Assembly (NCBI GenBank): GCA_964557375.1
Contig: CAZKZZ010000108.1
Location: 1-13,223, forward strand
Direction of reading: 5' to 3'
Length of the DNA stretch: 13,223 bases
Source: CAZKZZ01 sp964557375
Lineage (GTDB): Bacteria; Spirochaetota; Spirochaetia; SPDA01; CAZJBZ01
A program made the translations under genes and the position numbers. Each line of letters begins with the position of its first letter. Position 1 is the first letter of the stretch. The notes below the pieces were generated by a model, which saw only the letters and a list, made by a program, of their open reading frames with translations, did no database searches and had not been told where the DNA came from. This document shows, piece after piece, positions 1-7,084 of the stretch.

Positions 1-797
1 AGAGTGGTCATGATCGGATACCGCCTTGTTTTTGAATACCAGTTCCCCGCCCAGGGTTCGGTAAAATGATAATCGAGTTTGTTTCGTATTCTCTCAGGAT
101 AGTGTGCCGAAAAATTGATGGTAAGCGCAAGGGTCGGATCAATTGCCGAAACCGTCTTCCGTATTTCGTTGAGAAACTCTTCCGCCCTGTCGTCGAGGTA
201 CCGTATTATCGTGCTGAGATGCTCCTTCAATCCTTCTTCCGTTTCCGGCAGGTCGAAACCATTCCGTTCCTGAAAATCGCGTCTGCAGGTATCGCAGTAA
301 CAGAGCGACTTGCCGAAAATGTCGAAGAAGAAACTGTCGGGGCGATACTGTTGTACAATTTCCCGTATCTGACCGATAGCGTAGTCTCGATAGGCGGTGA
401 TGTAGCAGGGCATGCGCCATTTTGCGGTCGTACTCTCGCAGCGAAGGGGCGTTCCGTCCGCTTTTAGGATCGACCATTCCGGATGCATCTGAGGGGCAAG
501 ATTATCATATTCGATGCAGTAATATGCGTTGAACTCGATACCGAGCTTTCTCAGAATATCAACCTGTTCACAGACCCAGTCTCGATCAAGAGAAGGATGC
601 CGAACACCGACAGCCGTGTTATAATAGGAGTATCCCCAGTGGTCCTTACAGTAGAGCATCAGGGTATTGATGTTTGCCGTCTTGTAGAATTGCTCGTATT
701 CACGGATATCAAGGTTATCGAACGTAACAGCCGGAGGTGGTGGAGAATGATGGTCGACAAGATATCCACGCCAGGTTTTTTTGTATAAATCGGACAC
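1..797 (-). CDS. GHL6-type glycoside hydrolase-like protein, N-terminal part (cut by window edge)
   Basis: The reading frame starts at a GTG at 797-795, preceded by GAGGGAG at 810-804, and stays open to the window edge (265 complete codons). The product begins (M)SDLYKKTWRGYLVDHHSP and aligns without gaps for about 184 residues with the N-terminus of the 707-residue protein encoded at 7085-9208, roughly half the positions being identical by eye. Shared blocks include YCKDHWG, YDN/HPEW, the D-S-F-F-F-D strand with Asp159, and the CYCxxCR cluster just after it. This layout matches hypothetical glycosyl hydrolase family GHL6, a TIM-barrel group. A cytoplasmic carbohydrate-active enzyme is inferred, since no signal peptide is visible. 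The gene is divergent from AraC regulator 1 and probably controlled by it. The C-terminal part lies outside the window, so intactness cannot be judged. The substrate is unknown. Confidence 0.82.
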   Translation of the reverse strand, partial: MSDLYKKTWRGYLVDHHSPPPPAVTFDNLDIREYEQFYKTANINTLMLYCKDHWGYSYYNTAVGVRHPSLDRDWVCEQVDILRKLGIEFNAYYCIEYDNLAPQMHPEWSILKADGTPLRCESTTAKWRMPCYITAYRDYAIGQIREIVQQYRPDSFFFDIFGKSLCYCDTCRRDFQERNGFDLPETEEGLKEHLSTIIRYLDDRAEEFLNEIRKTVSAIDPTLALTINFSAHYPERIRNKLDYHFTEPWAGNWYSKTRRYPIMTT

Positions 798-826
798 ACA
801 ATTCTCCCTCAATTTTTATGATAAAT

Positions 827-854
827 ATGATAAACCCTTTTTAGGAAATATAAA
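827..854 (-). promoter_or_regulatory. Putative sigma70-type promoter for the GHL6 gene at 1-797
   Basis: On the minus strand a TTTATA -35-like hexamer (854-849) is followed after 16 nt by TATCAT (832-827), a 5/6 match to TATAAT. Transcription would begin near 820, leaving a leader of about 23 nt that contains the GAGGGAG ribosome-binding site. The -35 is weak, as expected for an AraC-activated promoter. The conserved TTGCCGAA site ends 28 nt upstream of it. A second TATCAT at 823-818 has no suitably spaced -35. Confidence 0.5.
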
Positions 855-864
855 TATCAAAAAA

Positions 865-890
865 GGATAAATTATTTGCAATTTCGGCAA
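865..890 (-). promoter_or_regulatory. Putative AraC-family binding site, copy 1 (TTGCCGAA-N16-CC)
   Basis: Read on the minus strand, TTGCCGAA (890-883) is followed by 16 nt and then CCTTTTTT starting at 866. The second regulator/target intergenic region has the same TTGCCGAA-N16-CCTTTTT arrangement, pointing toward its own target. AraC-family monomers typically contact two major-groove sites on one DNA face, which suits a two-block element. The TTCGGCAA strand also falls between the putative -35 and -10 of regulator 1, so binding could activate the hydrolase gene and repress the regulator. Function is inferred from conservation of sequence and spacing only. Confidence 0.55.
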
Positions 891-903
891 TTTCTGTTAT
901 TAT
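875..903 (+). promoter_or_regulatory. Putative promoter of AraC regulator 1, predicted leaderless
   Basis: TTTGCA (875-880), a 17-nt spacer and TATTAT (898-903) form a reasonable promoter. The -10 ends 6 nt before the ATG at 910, so the expected transcription start coincides with the start codon. No Shine-Dalgarno sequence is visible just upstream of the ATG, consistent with a leaderless transcript. The conserved TTCGGCAA block (883-890) lies inside the spacer, suggesting autorepression. Confidence 0.5.
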
Positions 904-909
904 CTTGTT

Positions 910-1812
910 ATGAAGAATCTCATTTCCATATATGGGCATGGGTTTTATGAGAATTACGGACGACACTGCGTTTCGGTGAGTCATGCCCTCTCCTATCTCC
1001 TCGATAGGAATCCCTCGAATAAACTCCATTTTCACCCGGAGTATGAGTTCAATTTAGTAGTTTCGGGTTCGGGTAAATACTACGACGAGGGGCGTTCATA
1101 TACTCTCTCGGCTGGTGATATCTTCGTCTCGAACCCGAACAAAATCCACGAAATCTCCTCGCTCGAAACAAAGGATCTTCAAATCCTCTGGACCAATGTA
1201 ACGATCGAAAATCTCCAAATCCCCGTAACTGATAGTTACGAAGACCAGTTGATTGCTGCTTTTTTGGAAAACCATGCAATTTTTCAGAAAAAAAATTCAC
1301 AGCTTCTCCATTTTTATCCCCAATTCAAACGACTCTCCTCCTCACCACTGGAGTTCAGATTGAGCGGGAAACTGCTTATCAAGAGTTTTTTCTTCAGCTT
1401 CCTCGAGATACTAACAAAGAAAAAGCCATCATTTCGATATCCGGAAAGCGAAATAAACAATATCCCTGCCGACACAATCAACAAGGCCCACGACTTCATC
1501 ATCAACAATCTCACAATTCCTATTTCCGTAAGTGATGTGGCCGGGGCCGTGGGATGTACGGAGCGGAACCTGCGATACACGTTTCGAAAGCACCTAAACT
1601 GTACGGTCATCGCTTATATCCAGAATCGAAAGTATGAATATGCTTGTCACCTGTTGAGACTGGGGCTTCAAGTACAGGAAGTCTCCCAGCACCTTGGAAT
1701 CGAAAACCCTTCCCTTTTTTCGCGATCGTTCAAAAAAAGAATGGGACTCTCTCCCATGCAATACATAAAAAAGCAATACCGCAACCACGACCACGCACCT
1801 ATTTACCAATAG
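910..1812 (+). CDS. AraC-family transcriptional regulator 1 (cupin + double HTH)
   Basis: This 300-residue protein has an N-terminal cupin-like sensor region with the signature LHFHPEYEFNLVVSG (from about residue 38) followed by GDIFVSNPNKIHEI, typical of the AraC sugar-binding or arm domain. The C-terminal third (about residues 195-290) holds two helix-turn-helix motifs: SVSDVAGAVGCTERNLRYTF, then VQEVSQHLGIENPSLFSRSF and the family-ending GLSPMQYI. It is a clear paralogue of the regulator at 1893-2780 (shared LDxNPSN, TKDLQILW, ERNLR), and their similar recognition helices fit the same site being present in both promoters. The ATG at 910 aligns with the second Met of the paralogue. It likely senses a sugar-type ligand and activates the divergent GHL6 gene at 1-797 (inference from position). 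Confidence 0.9.
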   Translation: MKNLISIYGHGFYENYGRHCVSVSHALSYLLDRNPSNKLHFHPEYEFNLVVSGSGKYYDEGRSYTLSAGDIFVSNPNKIHEISSLETKDLQILWTNVTIENLQIPVTDSYEDQLIAAFLENHAIFQKKNSQLLHFYPQFKRLSSSPLEFRLSGKLLIKSFFFSFLEILTKKKPSFRYPESEINNIPADTINKAHDFIINNLTIPISVSDVAGAVGCTERNLRYTFRKHLNCTVIAYIQNRKYEYACHLLRLGLQVQEVSQHLGIENPSLFSRSFKKRMGLSPMQYIKKQYRNHDHAPIYQ

Positions 1813-1833
1813 AGAGAAGAGAGGAAGGTCCCG

Positions 1834-1869
1834 GATTCATGTTACTCAGTAAAAAGGAAAAGATGAATC
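1834..1869. other. Weak inverted repeat between the convergent regulator genes
   Basis: GATTCAT (1834-1840) and ATGAATC (1863-1869) are perfect 7-bp inverted arms separated by 22 nt, in the 80-bp gap between the two convergent AraC genes. It could be a bidirectional transcription end, but the loop is long and there is no good T-tract on either strand. No better terminator is visible in this gap. Confidence 0.2.
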
Positions 1870-1892
1870 AGATCGGTTGTTGCATAAGAGGT

Positions 1893-2780
1893 TCAGTTTT
1901 TGAAAATCTGGGGAGATTGGAAAAGCTGAAACTTTTTCGGGGAGATGCCGTAAATCTTCTTGAATAGACGGCTGAACTGGGCCGGGTCTTCGATGTTGAT
2001 ATAATCACTTACCTCCTGAACGCTTAACCTCATTTTCAACAGATGGGCGGCGTATTGCATCTTCTTCTCGTTGATAACCTCTTTTACCGTCTTGTTCAGC
2101 AAGTTCTTGAAGACGTGTCGCAAATTGCGCTCGGAGGTGCAGGCGGCATGGGCAACATCTCCTACTGAAAAAGACTCGCGGATATTGTCTATAATGAACT
2201 TATTCGCCAGATGGAGAATCGTCTCCGGTTTCCGCCGAACAGGATTGAGGTAGTAAAGAGGTTCCTTCGTTACAATTTCCATCTGTTCATAGACGAGGTT
2301 CCTTGTTGCCAGGTAAGAACCGTATATCCTCGGTTTTCGTTCTGCTGTGGTTGTTGCGAGGAGCGGTATGTAATGGAGGAGGTGTTTTTGGTTGGCTACA
2401 AAACACTCAAAATCGTTCAGGAAACTGTCGATCAAGGTGTCCTCGTAGCGTCCCGATAGAGGAAGATGGCTTCGCTCTATGTAGACGTTAAACCAGAGTA
2501 TCTGGAGGTCTTTTGTCCGATTCGATGCAATTTCATGGATAATTCCCGGAGCAGAGATAAATATATCTCCCCGTTTTAGCGGGTAGGTTGTATTGTACTG
2601 ATAGTAGGTCCCGGTGCCGGAAAGCACGATGTTGAACTCATACTCGTCGGCATGCTGATGGAGTCGGTTTGAAGGATTGATGTCGAGGACATATGAGTGC
2701 GCCTCACTTACGGTAATGTGATGTTTACCTACCGTCTCCTCGAATTTTGTACCGGAAATTGCGATAATATTTTCCATCAT
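1893..2780 (-). CDS. AraC-family transcriptional regulator 2 (cupin + double HTH)
   Basis: The product is 295 residues and starts MMENIIAISGTKF; either of the two ATGs (2780 or 2777) could be used, and neither has a clear ribosome-binding site. The N-terminal cupin signature is LHQHADEYEFNIVLSG with GDIFISAPGIIHEI. The C-terminal double HTH is SVGDVAHAACTSERNLRHVF followed by VQEVSDYINIEDPAQFSRLF and GISPKKF. It is paralogous to regulator 1 over its whole length. It is divergent from the seven-gene operon and is the natural candidate for controlling it. On the minus strand TTGATA (2817-2812) lies 2 nt before TTCGGCAA, the same geometry as in front of regulator 1 (TTTGCA, 2 nt, TTCGGCAA), although no good -10 follows. 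Confidence 0.9.
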   Translation of the reverse strand: MMENIIAISGTKFEETVGKHHITVSEAHSYVLDINPSNRLHQHADEYEFNIVLSGTGTYYQYNTTYPLKRGDIFISAPGIIHEIASNRTKDLQILWFNVYIERSHLPLSGRYEDTLIDSFLNDFECFVANQKHLLHYIPLLATTTAERKPRIYGSYLATRNLVYEQMEIVTKEPLYYLNPVRRKPETILHLANKFIIDNIRESFSVGDVAHAACTSERNLRHVFKNLLNKTVKEVINEKKMQYAAHLLKMRLSVQEVSDYINIEDPAQFSRLFKKIYGISPKKFQLFQSPQIFKN

Positions 2781-2801
2781 TGTGCTTGTAATTGGTTCTT
2801 C

Positions 2802-2827
2802 TTGCCGAATTTATCAAAATTTTTTCC
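2802..2827 (+). promoter_or_regulatory. Putative AraC-family binding site, copy 2 (TTGCCGAA-N16-CC)
   Basis: TTGCCGAA (2802-2809), 16 nt, then CC (2826-2827) followed by TTTTT repeats the element at 865-890 in sequence, spacing and orientation relative to the target. The distance from TTGCCGAA to the putative -35 of the downstream operon is 28 nt, identical to copy 1. It also begins 21 nt upstream of the divergent regulator's first ATG, compared with 19 nt at copy 1. This points to one binding specificity shared by two paralogous regulators, or to cross-regulation. Confidence 0.55.
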
Positions 2828-2837
2828 TTTTTAAACA

Positions 2838-2866
2838 TTCAAAAAGTAATATTCATTCACTATTAT
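2838..2866 (+). promoter_or_regulatory. Putative operon promoter, predicted leaderless
   Basis: TTCAAA (2838-2843), a 17-nt spacer and TATTAT (2861-2866) precede the ATG at 2873 by 6 nt. This is the same -10 hexamer and same -10-to-ATG distance as in front of regulator 1. The weak -35 fits an activator-dependent promoter. Initiation 7 nt after the -10 would put the first transcribed base on the start codon. Confidence 0.5.
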
Positions 2867-2872
2867 AGGCGT

Positions 2873-3922
2873 ATGACTTCCAAAGAGCGAGTACAATCTG
2901 CATTGAAAAGAGAGCCCATCGACAGAATTCCCGCAGATTGTGCCGTCGTCCCCGGAGCCGAAAAAAAATTACTCGACTATTTTCAATGTTCGACGGTTGA
3001 CGAACTGTACGACACTCTTCATATAGATATGCGGTATATAGTCCCCGATTATCGGGGGCCGCGACTAAATGAATATTATACAAACGATGGGATTTTAGTC
3101 AAAGAGAGCGTGTTCGGATATCGGAAAAAATATGTTTGGAACGGCTTCGAGTACAACGATATCGTGTGCCATTTGCCGCTGAATGCTGCCGAAAATGTTG
3201 ATGATATTCTCGAATTCGAGTGGCCCGATCCCGACTGGTACGATTACTCCACGATAGAACAGTATGTGGAGAACAATCCGGACATTGCGGTCCTGGTAGG
3301 GAATGCCGGCGTCTACCAGTTCGGGACCTTCTTGCGGTCTACCGAAAAACTGTACATGGATATGGTCCTGAACCCGGACTTAGCGATGGCACTGTTCAAT
3401 GGTCTAGTCGATTACGAATACGAATACTATAAACGCATTCTCGAAGCTGGAAAAGGGAAGATCGACATCCTCCGCATATTCGACGACTACGGCACCCAGA
3501 ATTCATTACAGTTCAGCGTCGGGATGTGGCGTCAATTTTTCGCAGAGAATACGAAGCGATTGGTGGATCTGGCCCATTTCTACGGTGCCCGCTTTATGCA
3601 GCACAGTTGTGGATATATAGTTCCGCTCGTACCGGAATTCATCACGTGCGGCGTCGATATACTGGACCCTATTCAGGTACTACCCGAACAGAATCTCGAC
3701 ATAATGAATCAGAAGTATGGAAAGGAAATCATCTTCCATGGCGGCATAGACACCCAGCATCTCTTGCCTCATGGAAATCCGGAAGAAATCCGGAATACCA
3801 TAAAAAAAATCACGCGGATGTTCGAAGAAGAGGGCGGTTACATCTTGTGCACCAGCCAGGACATCCAGGGAGACGTCCCTCCCGAAAACGTTGAAGCCTT
3901 ATATGACCTGAGTATCAGGTAA
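2873..3922 (+). CDS. URO-D/MtaA-superfamily methyltransferase-like protein with putative zinc triad
   Basis: This 349-residue protein opens with MTSKERVQSALKREPIDRIP, the standard start of the uroporphyrinogen decarboxylase/MtaA-CmuA superfamily, which fixes the start at 2873. An in-frame TTG at 2792 would add 27 unrelated residues and run through the regulatory site. Near the C-terminus are FMQHSCG (His244, Cys246), CGVDILDP, FHGGIDTQ and YILCTSQDIQ (Cys326), then PPENVEALYD. The H-x-C pair plus a Cys about 80 residues later resembles the zinc-ligand set of corrinoid:CoM methyltransferases (MtaA), so thiol or methyl-transfer chemistry is more likely than haem synthesis. It is the first gene of the operon, 25 nt before the sugar-binding protein gene. 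No corrinoid protein is encoded in the window. The substrate is unknown; a methylated sugar is a hypothesis. Confidence 0.8.
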   Translation: MTSKERVQSALKREPIDRIPADCAVVPGAEKKLLDYFQCSTVDELYDTLHIDMRYIVPDYRGPRLNEYYTNDGILVKESVFGYRKKYVWNGFEYNDIVCHLPLNAAENVDDILEFEWPDPDWYDYSTIEQYVENNPDIAVLVGNAGVYQFGTFLRSTEKLYMDMVLNPDLAMALFNGLVDYEYEYYKRILEAGKGKIDILRIFDDYGTQNSLQFSVGMWRQFFAENTKRLVDLAHFYGARFMQHSCGYIVPLVPEFITCGVDILDPIQVLPEQNLDIMNQKYGKEIIFHGGIDTQHLLPHGNPEEIRNTIKKITRMFEEEGGYILCTSQDIQGDVPPENVEALYDLSIR

Positions 3923-3947
3923 TACATATTCTAAAGAGGAGTTTAGT

Positions 3948-5276
3948 ATGCAAAAAAAAGGAACACTTTTCATCACGGTTATGGTGCTTTTCTTTTTCTT
4001 TGTCTCACTTTCTCTTTTTGCGGGAGGCCGACAAGAAGACACCTCAAAAGAGAAAGGGAACACTACTGCAGTTAGAGAAAAAGAGGTCAATCTAACCTTT
4101 GTCGAGACCCAGCCGACCGAGTACAAAACGAAATTGACGAAAGACATAATCGGTGAGTTCGAGGGTAAGAACCCCGCTATAAAAGTGGAGTTTCAGAGCA
4201 TGCCCAATACTGAAGCAAAGAGCAAGCTTCTCGTTATGGCCGCCGGGGGGACGCTTCCCGACGTAATCGAGATGAACGATTCATGGCTCGGGCCTCTGGG
4301 AGCAGGTGGGCATCTGCTGGACATGGAACCCTATGTTGACCAATGGGAACATAAGGACAATCTGGTTGATGCCGTGTTTGCACTTGGAAAATCTCTCCAC
4401 GATAAGATGTACTGGATACCGTACGGACTTTGGGGTGTTGCTGTCTATTACAACACTAGTATGCTCGAAGAAGCAGGAGTGGAACCTCCGACAACAATGG
4501 AAGAGTTCCATCAAGTAGGTTCGGCTATTACAAACGAAGACGAAGGGCAGTATGGCTACGCGTTCCGGGGTGGTGTCTACGGTGGGACTCATGCTGTCAT
4601 GTGGATGCTCGGACATGTCGGTCAGCCTGATTACTTTGACGAAAACGGAAACTGTGTCTTCGATACCCCGAAAGCGATCGAAGGGCTGGAAGCCTATAAT
4701 CGGCTTTATCAGGAGGTCTCTCCTCCAGACTCAACAAACTGGGGTTTTTCCGAATGTGTGGACTCGTTTACCTCCGGCGTAACAGGCCTCCTCATCCAGA
4801 GCAACGAGGTTGTTCAGATCTGCAACGAGAAAATGGGGGAAGGAGAATTCGATACCACCCTCCTGCCTACAGGCCCGTCGGGCAACGCTTACGATACCAG
4901 TGGTCAAACCGGATATGCTATGGCTGCAAACTCCGAGAACAAAGACGAGGCATGGGAGTTAGTTTCGTATCTCAACGCTCCGGAGATAAATCTCCGTTAC
5001 TGCAAAGCCCTTGGTTTCTCTCCCATTTTCAAAAGCATAGAAGACCCTGCGTTTACTCAGGGACCGATCAAAGTGTACCATGACCAGCTTCAGAGTAAAA
5101 ACCATTTCTATGCAAAAAACCCGTCCTACCTCGAAGAGTGGTCGGAGTTCATTGTCGACCTTGCAACTGCTGAAGGACAGGAGATGATTCTCGGAAAGCA
5201 GACACCGGCGGAAACCGCCCGGGCATGGGCCGATTTTCTTGACGAAGCGTACAATCGGTGGAAATCAGGACAATAA
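3948..5276 (+). CDS. ABC sugar transporter, extracytoplasmic solute-binding protein (family 1, MsmE/UgpB-like)
   Basis: The product is 442 residues and the ATG is preceded by AAAGAGGAG (3933-3941). Residues 1-25 form a signal peptide: KK, a very hydrophobic core with FFFFV, then SLFA|GG. There is no lipobox cysteine, a pattern common in spirochaete binding proteins, so periplasmic release or non-lipid retention is expected. The mature part has family-1 features: a beta-strand start (EVNLTFVETQ), NPAIKVEFQSMP, GGTLPDVIEMNDSWLGPL, YWIPYGLWGVAVYYNTSML with the typical EEAGVEPPTTMEEF after it, and the late block GYAMAANSENKDEAWELVSYL. It delivers a saccharide or glycoside to the two permeases downstream. 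The exact ligand cannot be read from the sequence. Confidence 0.92.
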   Translation: MQKKGTLFITVMVLFFFFVSLSLFAGGRQEDTSKEKGNTTAVREKEVNLTFVETQPTEYKTKLTKDIIGEFEGKNPAIKVEFQSMPNTEAKSKLLVMAAGGTLPDVIEMNDSWLGPLGAGGHLLDMEPYVDQWEHKDNLVDAVFALGKSLHDKMYWIPYGLWGVAVYYNTSMLEEAGVEPPTTMEEFHQVGSAITNEDEGQYGYAFRGGVYGGTHAVMWMLGHVGQPDYFDENGNCVFDTPKAIEGLEAYNRLYQEVSPPDSTNWGFSECVDSFTSGVTGLLIQSNEVVQICNEKMGEGEFDTTLLPTGPSGNAYDTSGQTGYAMAANSENKDEAWELVSYLNAPEINLRYCKALGFSPIFKSIEDPAFTQGPIKVYHDQLQSKNHFYAKNPSYLEEWSEFIVDLATAEGQEMILGKQTPAETARAWADFLDEAYNRWKSGQ

Positions 5277-5289
5277 CACATAAGCTACA

Positions 5290-5316
5290 GAGGCTCCCGT
5301 CTTCAACGGGGGCCTC
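5290..5316 (+). other. Intra-operon hairpin after the binding-protein gene
   Basis: GAGGCTCCCGT (5290-5300), loop CTTCA, and ACGGGGGCCTC (5306-5316) form an 11-bp stem with one G-U pair. It starts 14 nt after the stop of the binding-protein gene and is followed by TCATTATC rather than a T-run, so it is not a full intrinsic terminator. Hairpins here commonly stabilise the upstream message, or partly terminate it, so that binding protein outnumbers permease; that role is inferred. Confidence 0.65.
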
Positions 5317-5344
5317 TCATTATCAACAGGAAAACACAGAGTTC

Positions 5345-6235
5345 ATGAATCACCAAAACAAACGGTCATACATACCGCTTCTCTATTTACTGCCCGTCTT
5401 GACGGTTGTGCTCTTTTTCTATGGGTTTCCGTTTATCAAAAACATCCACTCTTCCTTTGTGGAATACAGCCTGGTCCATCCGGATGAGACCCCATTCAAT
5501 CATTTTGAGAACTATAAGGAGATGTTTGCAGACGACATTTTCTATTACTCCCTCAAGAACACGATCATATGGGTTGTCATCTCGATCATCCCCCAGCTCG
5601 TGCTGGGCATGATGCTTGCCCTTCTGCTGTGGAAACGATTTATAGGCAGAGGCCCGTATCAATCCATCATTTTTCTCCCTTGGGCCTTTTCCGGGTTTCT
5701 TATCGGGATCATGTTTCGCTGGATGTTTAACGCTCAATTCGGTGTGATAAACGATGTGATGATGAAACTCTCCCTTATCAAGGAGGGTATCCCCTTTCTG
5801 GCCAGACCGGAAACGTCGCTCATCGGCCCGATTGTCGCCCTCATCTGGTACGGCATTCCTTTCTTCGCGATCATGCTCCTGGCGGCCCTTCAGAGCATCC
5901 CCACCGATATTTTCGAAGCGGCCATCATAGACGGTGCCGGACGTTGGGCGAGGTTCTGGCGGATTACGATCCCCTTCATCAAGCCCACCCTTATCACGAC
6001 CGTTCTCCTCCGTACGGTCTGGATTTTCAATTCGGGTGACATTATTTACGTTATGACAAACGGCGGGCCTGCGAACAGCTCTCATATCTTGGCTACCTAC
6101 CTGTTTCAAAAGGCATATTCTGCCTTCGATTTCGGTTATGCGTCCGCGATTGCCATGGTAATTATCGCCTTTTTGCTGATTTACACACTTATTTATCTTA
6201 CGGCGACAAAATTTGAATCTGCAGGAGATTTCTGA
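5345..6235 (+). CDS. ABC sugar transporter permease, MalF/UgpA type
   Basis: The protein is 296 residues from ATG 5345 (MNHQNKRSYIPLLYLLPV). It has about six membrane segments, beginning PLLYLLPVLTVVLFFYGFP, and the cytoplasmic EAA loop EAAIIDGAGRWARFWRITIP that docks onto the ATPase, followed by the family-typical DIIYVMTNGGPANSS. An in-frame GTG at 5258 would extend it but overlaps the binding-protein gene and would place the stable hairpin inside coding sequence; the length from 5345 fits the family better. The ribosome-binding site is weak (AGGAAAA is 12 nt or more away). The stop TGA shares one base with the ATG of the next permease (TGATG), so translation is probably coupled. Confidence 0.92.
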   Translation: MNHQNKRSYIPLLYLLPVLTVVLFFYGFPFIKNIHSSFVEYSLVHPDETPFNHFENYKEMFADDIFYYSLKNTIIWVVISIIPQLVLGMMLALLLWKRFIGRGPYQSIIFLPWAFSGFLIGIMFRWMFNAQFGVINDVMMKLSLIKEGIPFLARPETSLIGPIVALIWYGIPFFAIMLLAALQSIPTDIFEAAIIDGAGRWARFWRITIPFIKPTLITTVLLRTVWIFNSGDIIYVMTNGGPANSSHILATYLFQKAYSAFDFGYASAIAMVIIAFLLIYTLIYLTATKFESAGDF

Positions 6236-7068
6236 TGAACCGAAAAACACTTCCCGGAACCATTGGAAAAGCGATCGCCCTGTTTCTGTTCTTTATAGTT
6301 ATAATGTTCCCCATTTACTGGCTCTATGTCACCTCGTTTAAACCGGCGGAAGAGACTGTTTCGAAACCGGTCCGGTACTGGCCCGAGCATGTTACTCTGG
6401 AAAATTATGTCTTCGTTTTGGCCAATACGAAGTTTCCCTATTTTTTCTTTAACAGCATCCTTGTGGCCGTCGTAACCGGCACGGCCACGGTCTTTCTTTC
6501 AATATTTGCCGGATACAGCCTTTCACGATTTCAATTCAGGGGGAAACAACTGACGCTTGTTCTTTTTCTCGCCACACAGATGATTCCGGTTATCATATTG
6601 ATTGTCCCTCTCTTTATCCTTTTTCGGGATCTACTCCTGTTGAATACCCTCATTAGTTTGATGATCGTCTATACCGTTATTGCCCTTCCGTTTTGTACGT
6701 TGATGATCACCGGTTTTTTCCGGAGGATACCGGTGAGCCTGGAAGAGTCGGCCATGATCGACGGCTGTACCAGGTTCGGAAGTATATTCCGTGTGATCGT
6801 ACCGGTGATGCTTCCCGGTATTGTGGCTACATTTGTATTTGCCTTCTTGGCTGCATGGAACGAGTTCTTTTTCGCCATCATGTTTATCAATACCGAGATC
6901 AAGAAAACCATCCCCGTCGGTATAAGCATGTTTATTCAGAAAGTCAATGTTAACTGGGGGATGATGACCGCTTCCGCAGGCATGGCCCTGTTGCCGGCCG
7001 CCTTCCTCTTCATGCTGATACAGAAGTACATCATCGCCGGTCTGACCGAAGGATCGGTAAAAGGGTAA
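6235..7068 (+). CDS. ABC sugar transporter permease, MalG/UgpE type
   Basis: This 277-residue inner-membrane protein has about six helices. After the first helix come the family-typical FPIYWLYVTSFKP and a periplasmic segment with WPEHVTLENY. The EAA loop is EESAMIDGCTRFGSIFRVIV, then LPGIVATFVFAFLAAWNEFFFA, a hallmark of MalG/MsmG proteins. Its ATG overlaps the previous stop by one base and has GGAGA at 6224-6228 as ribosome-binding site. With its partner it forms the translocation channel. No ATP-binding subunit is encoded nearby, so a shared MsmK/UgpC-like ATPase elsewhere in the genome is presumed. Confidence 0.92.
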   Translation: MNRKTLPGTIGKAIALFLFFIVIMFPIYWLYVTSFKPAEETVSKPVRYWPEHVTLENYVFVLANTKFPYFFFNSILVAVVTGTATVFLSIFAGYSLSRFQFRGKQLTLVLFLATQMIPVIILIVPLFILFRDLLLLNTLISLMIVYTVIALPFCTLMITGFFRRIPVSLEESAMIDGCTRFGSIFRVIVPVMLPGIVATFVFAFLAAWNEFFFAIMFINTEIKKTIPVGISMFIQKVNVNWGMMTASAGMALLPAAFLFMLIQKYIIAGLTEGSVKG

Positions 7069-7084
7069 TACGGACAAGCATAAT

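Noticed and set aside
139..477. Minus-strand 112-codon frame inside the truncated GHL6 gene
   Set aside because: It is in a different frame from the GHL6 reading frame, which is supported along its whole length by the paralogue at 7085-9208.
2792..2872. Upstream in-frame TTG extension of the first operon gene (27 extra residues)
   Set aside because: The extension has no family similarity, covers the conserved regulatory element and promoter, and the protein from 2873 begins exactly like other URO-D-superfamily members.
5258..5344. Upstream GTG extension of the first permease
   Set aside because: It overlaps the binding-protein gene, would put an 11-bp hairpin into coding sequence, and the segment is not membrane-like; the ATG at 5345 gives a normal family length.
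5387..6250. Long minus-strand open frame (287 codons) opposite the permease
   Set aside because: The product is highly charged, with no domain or ribosome-binding site, and lies antisense to a clear permease gene; it is a by-product of the permease codon pattern.
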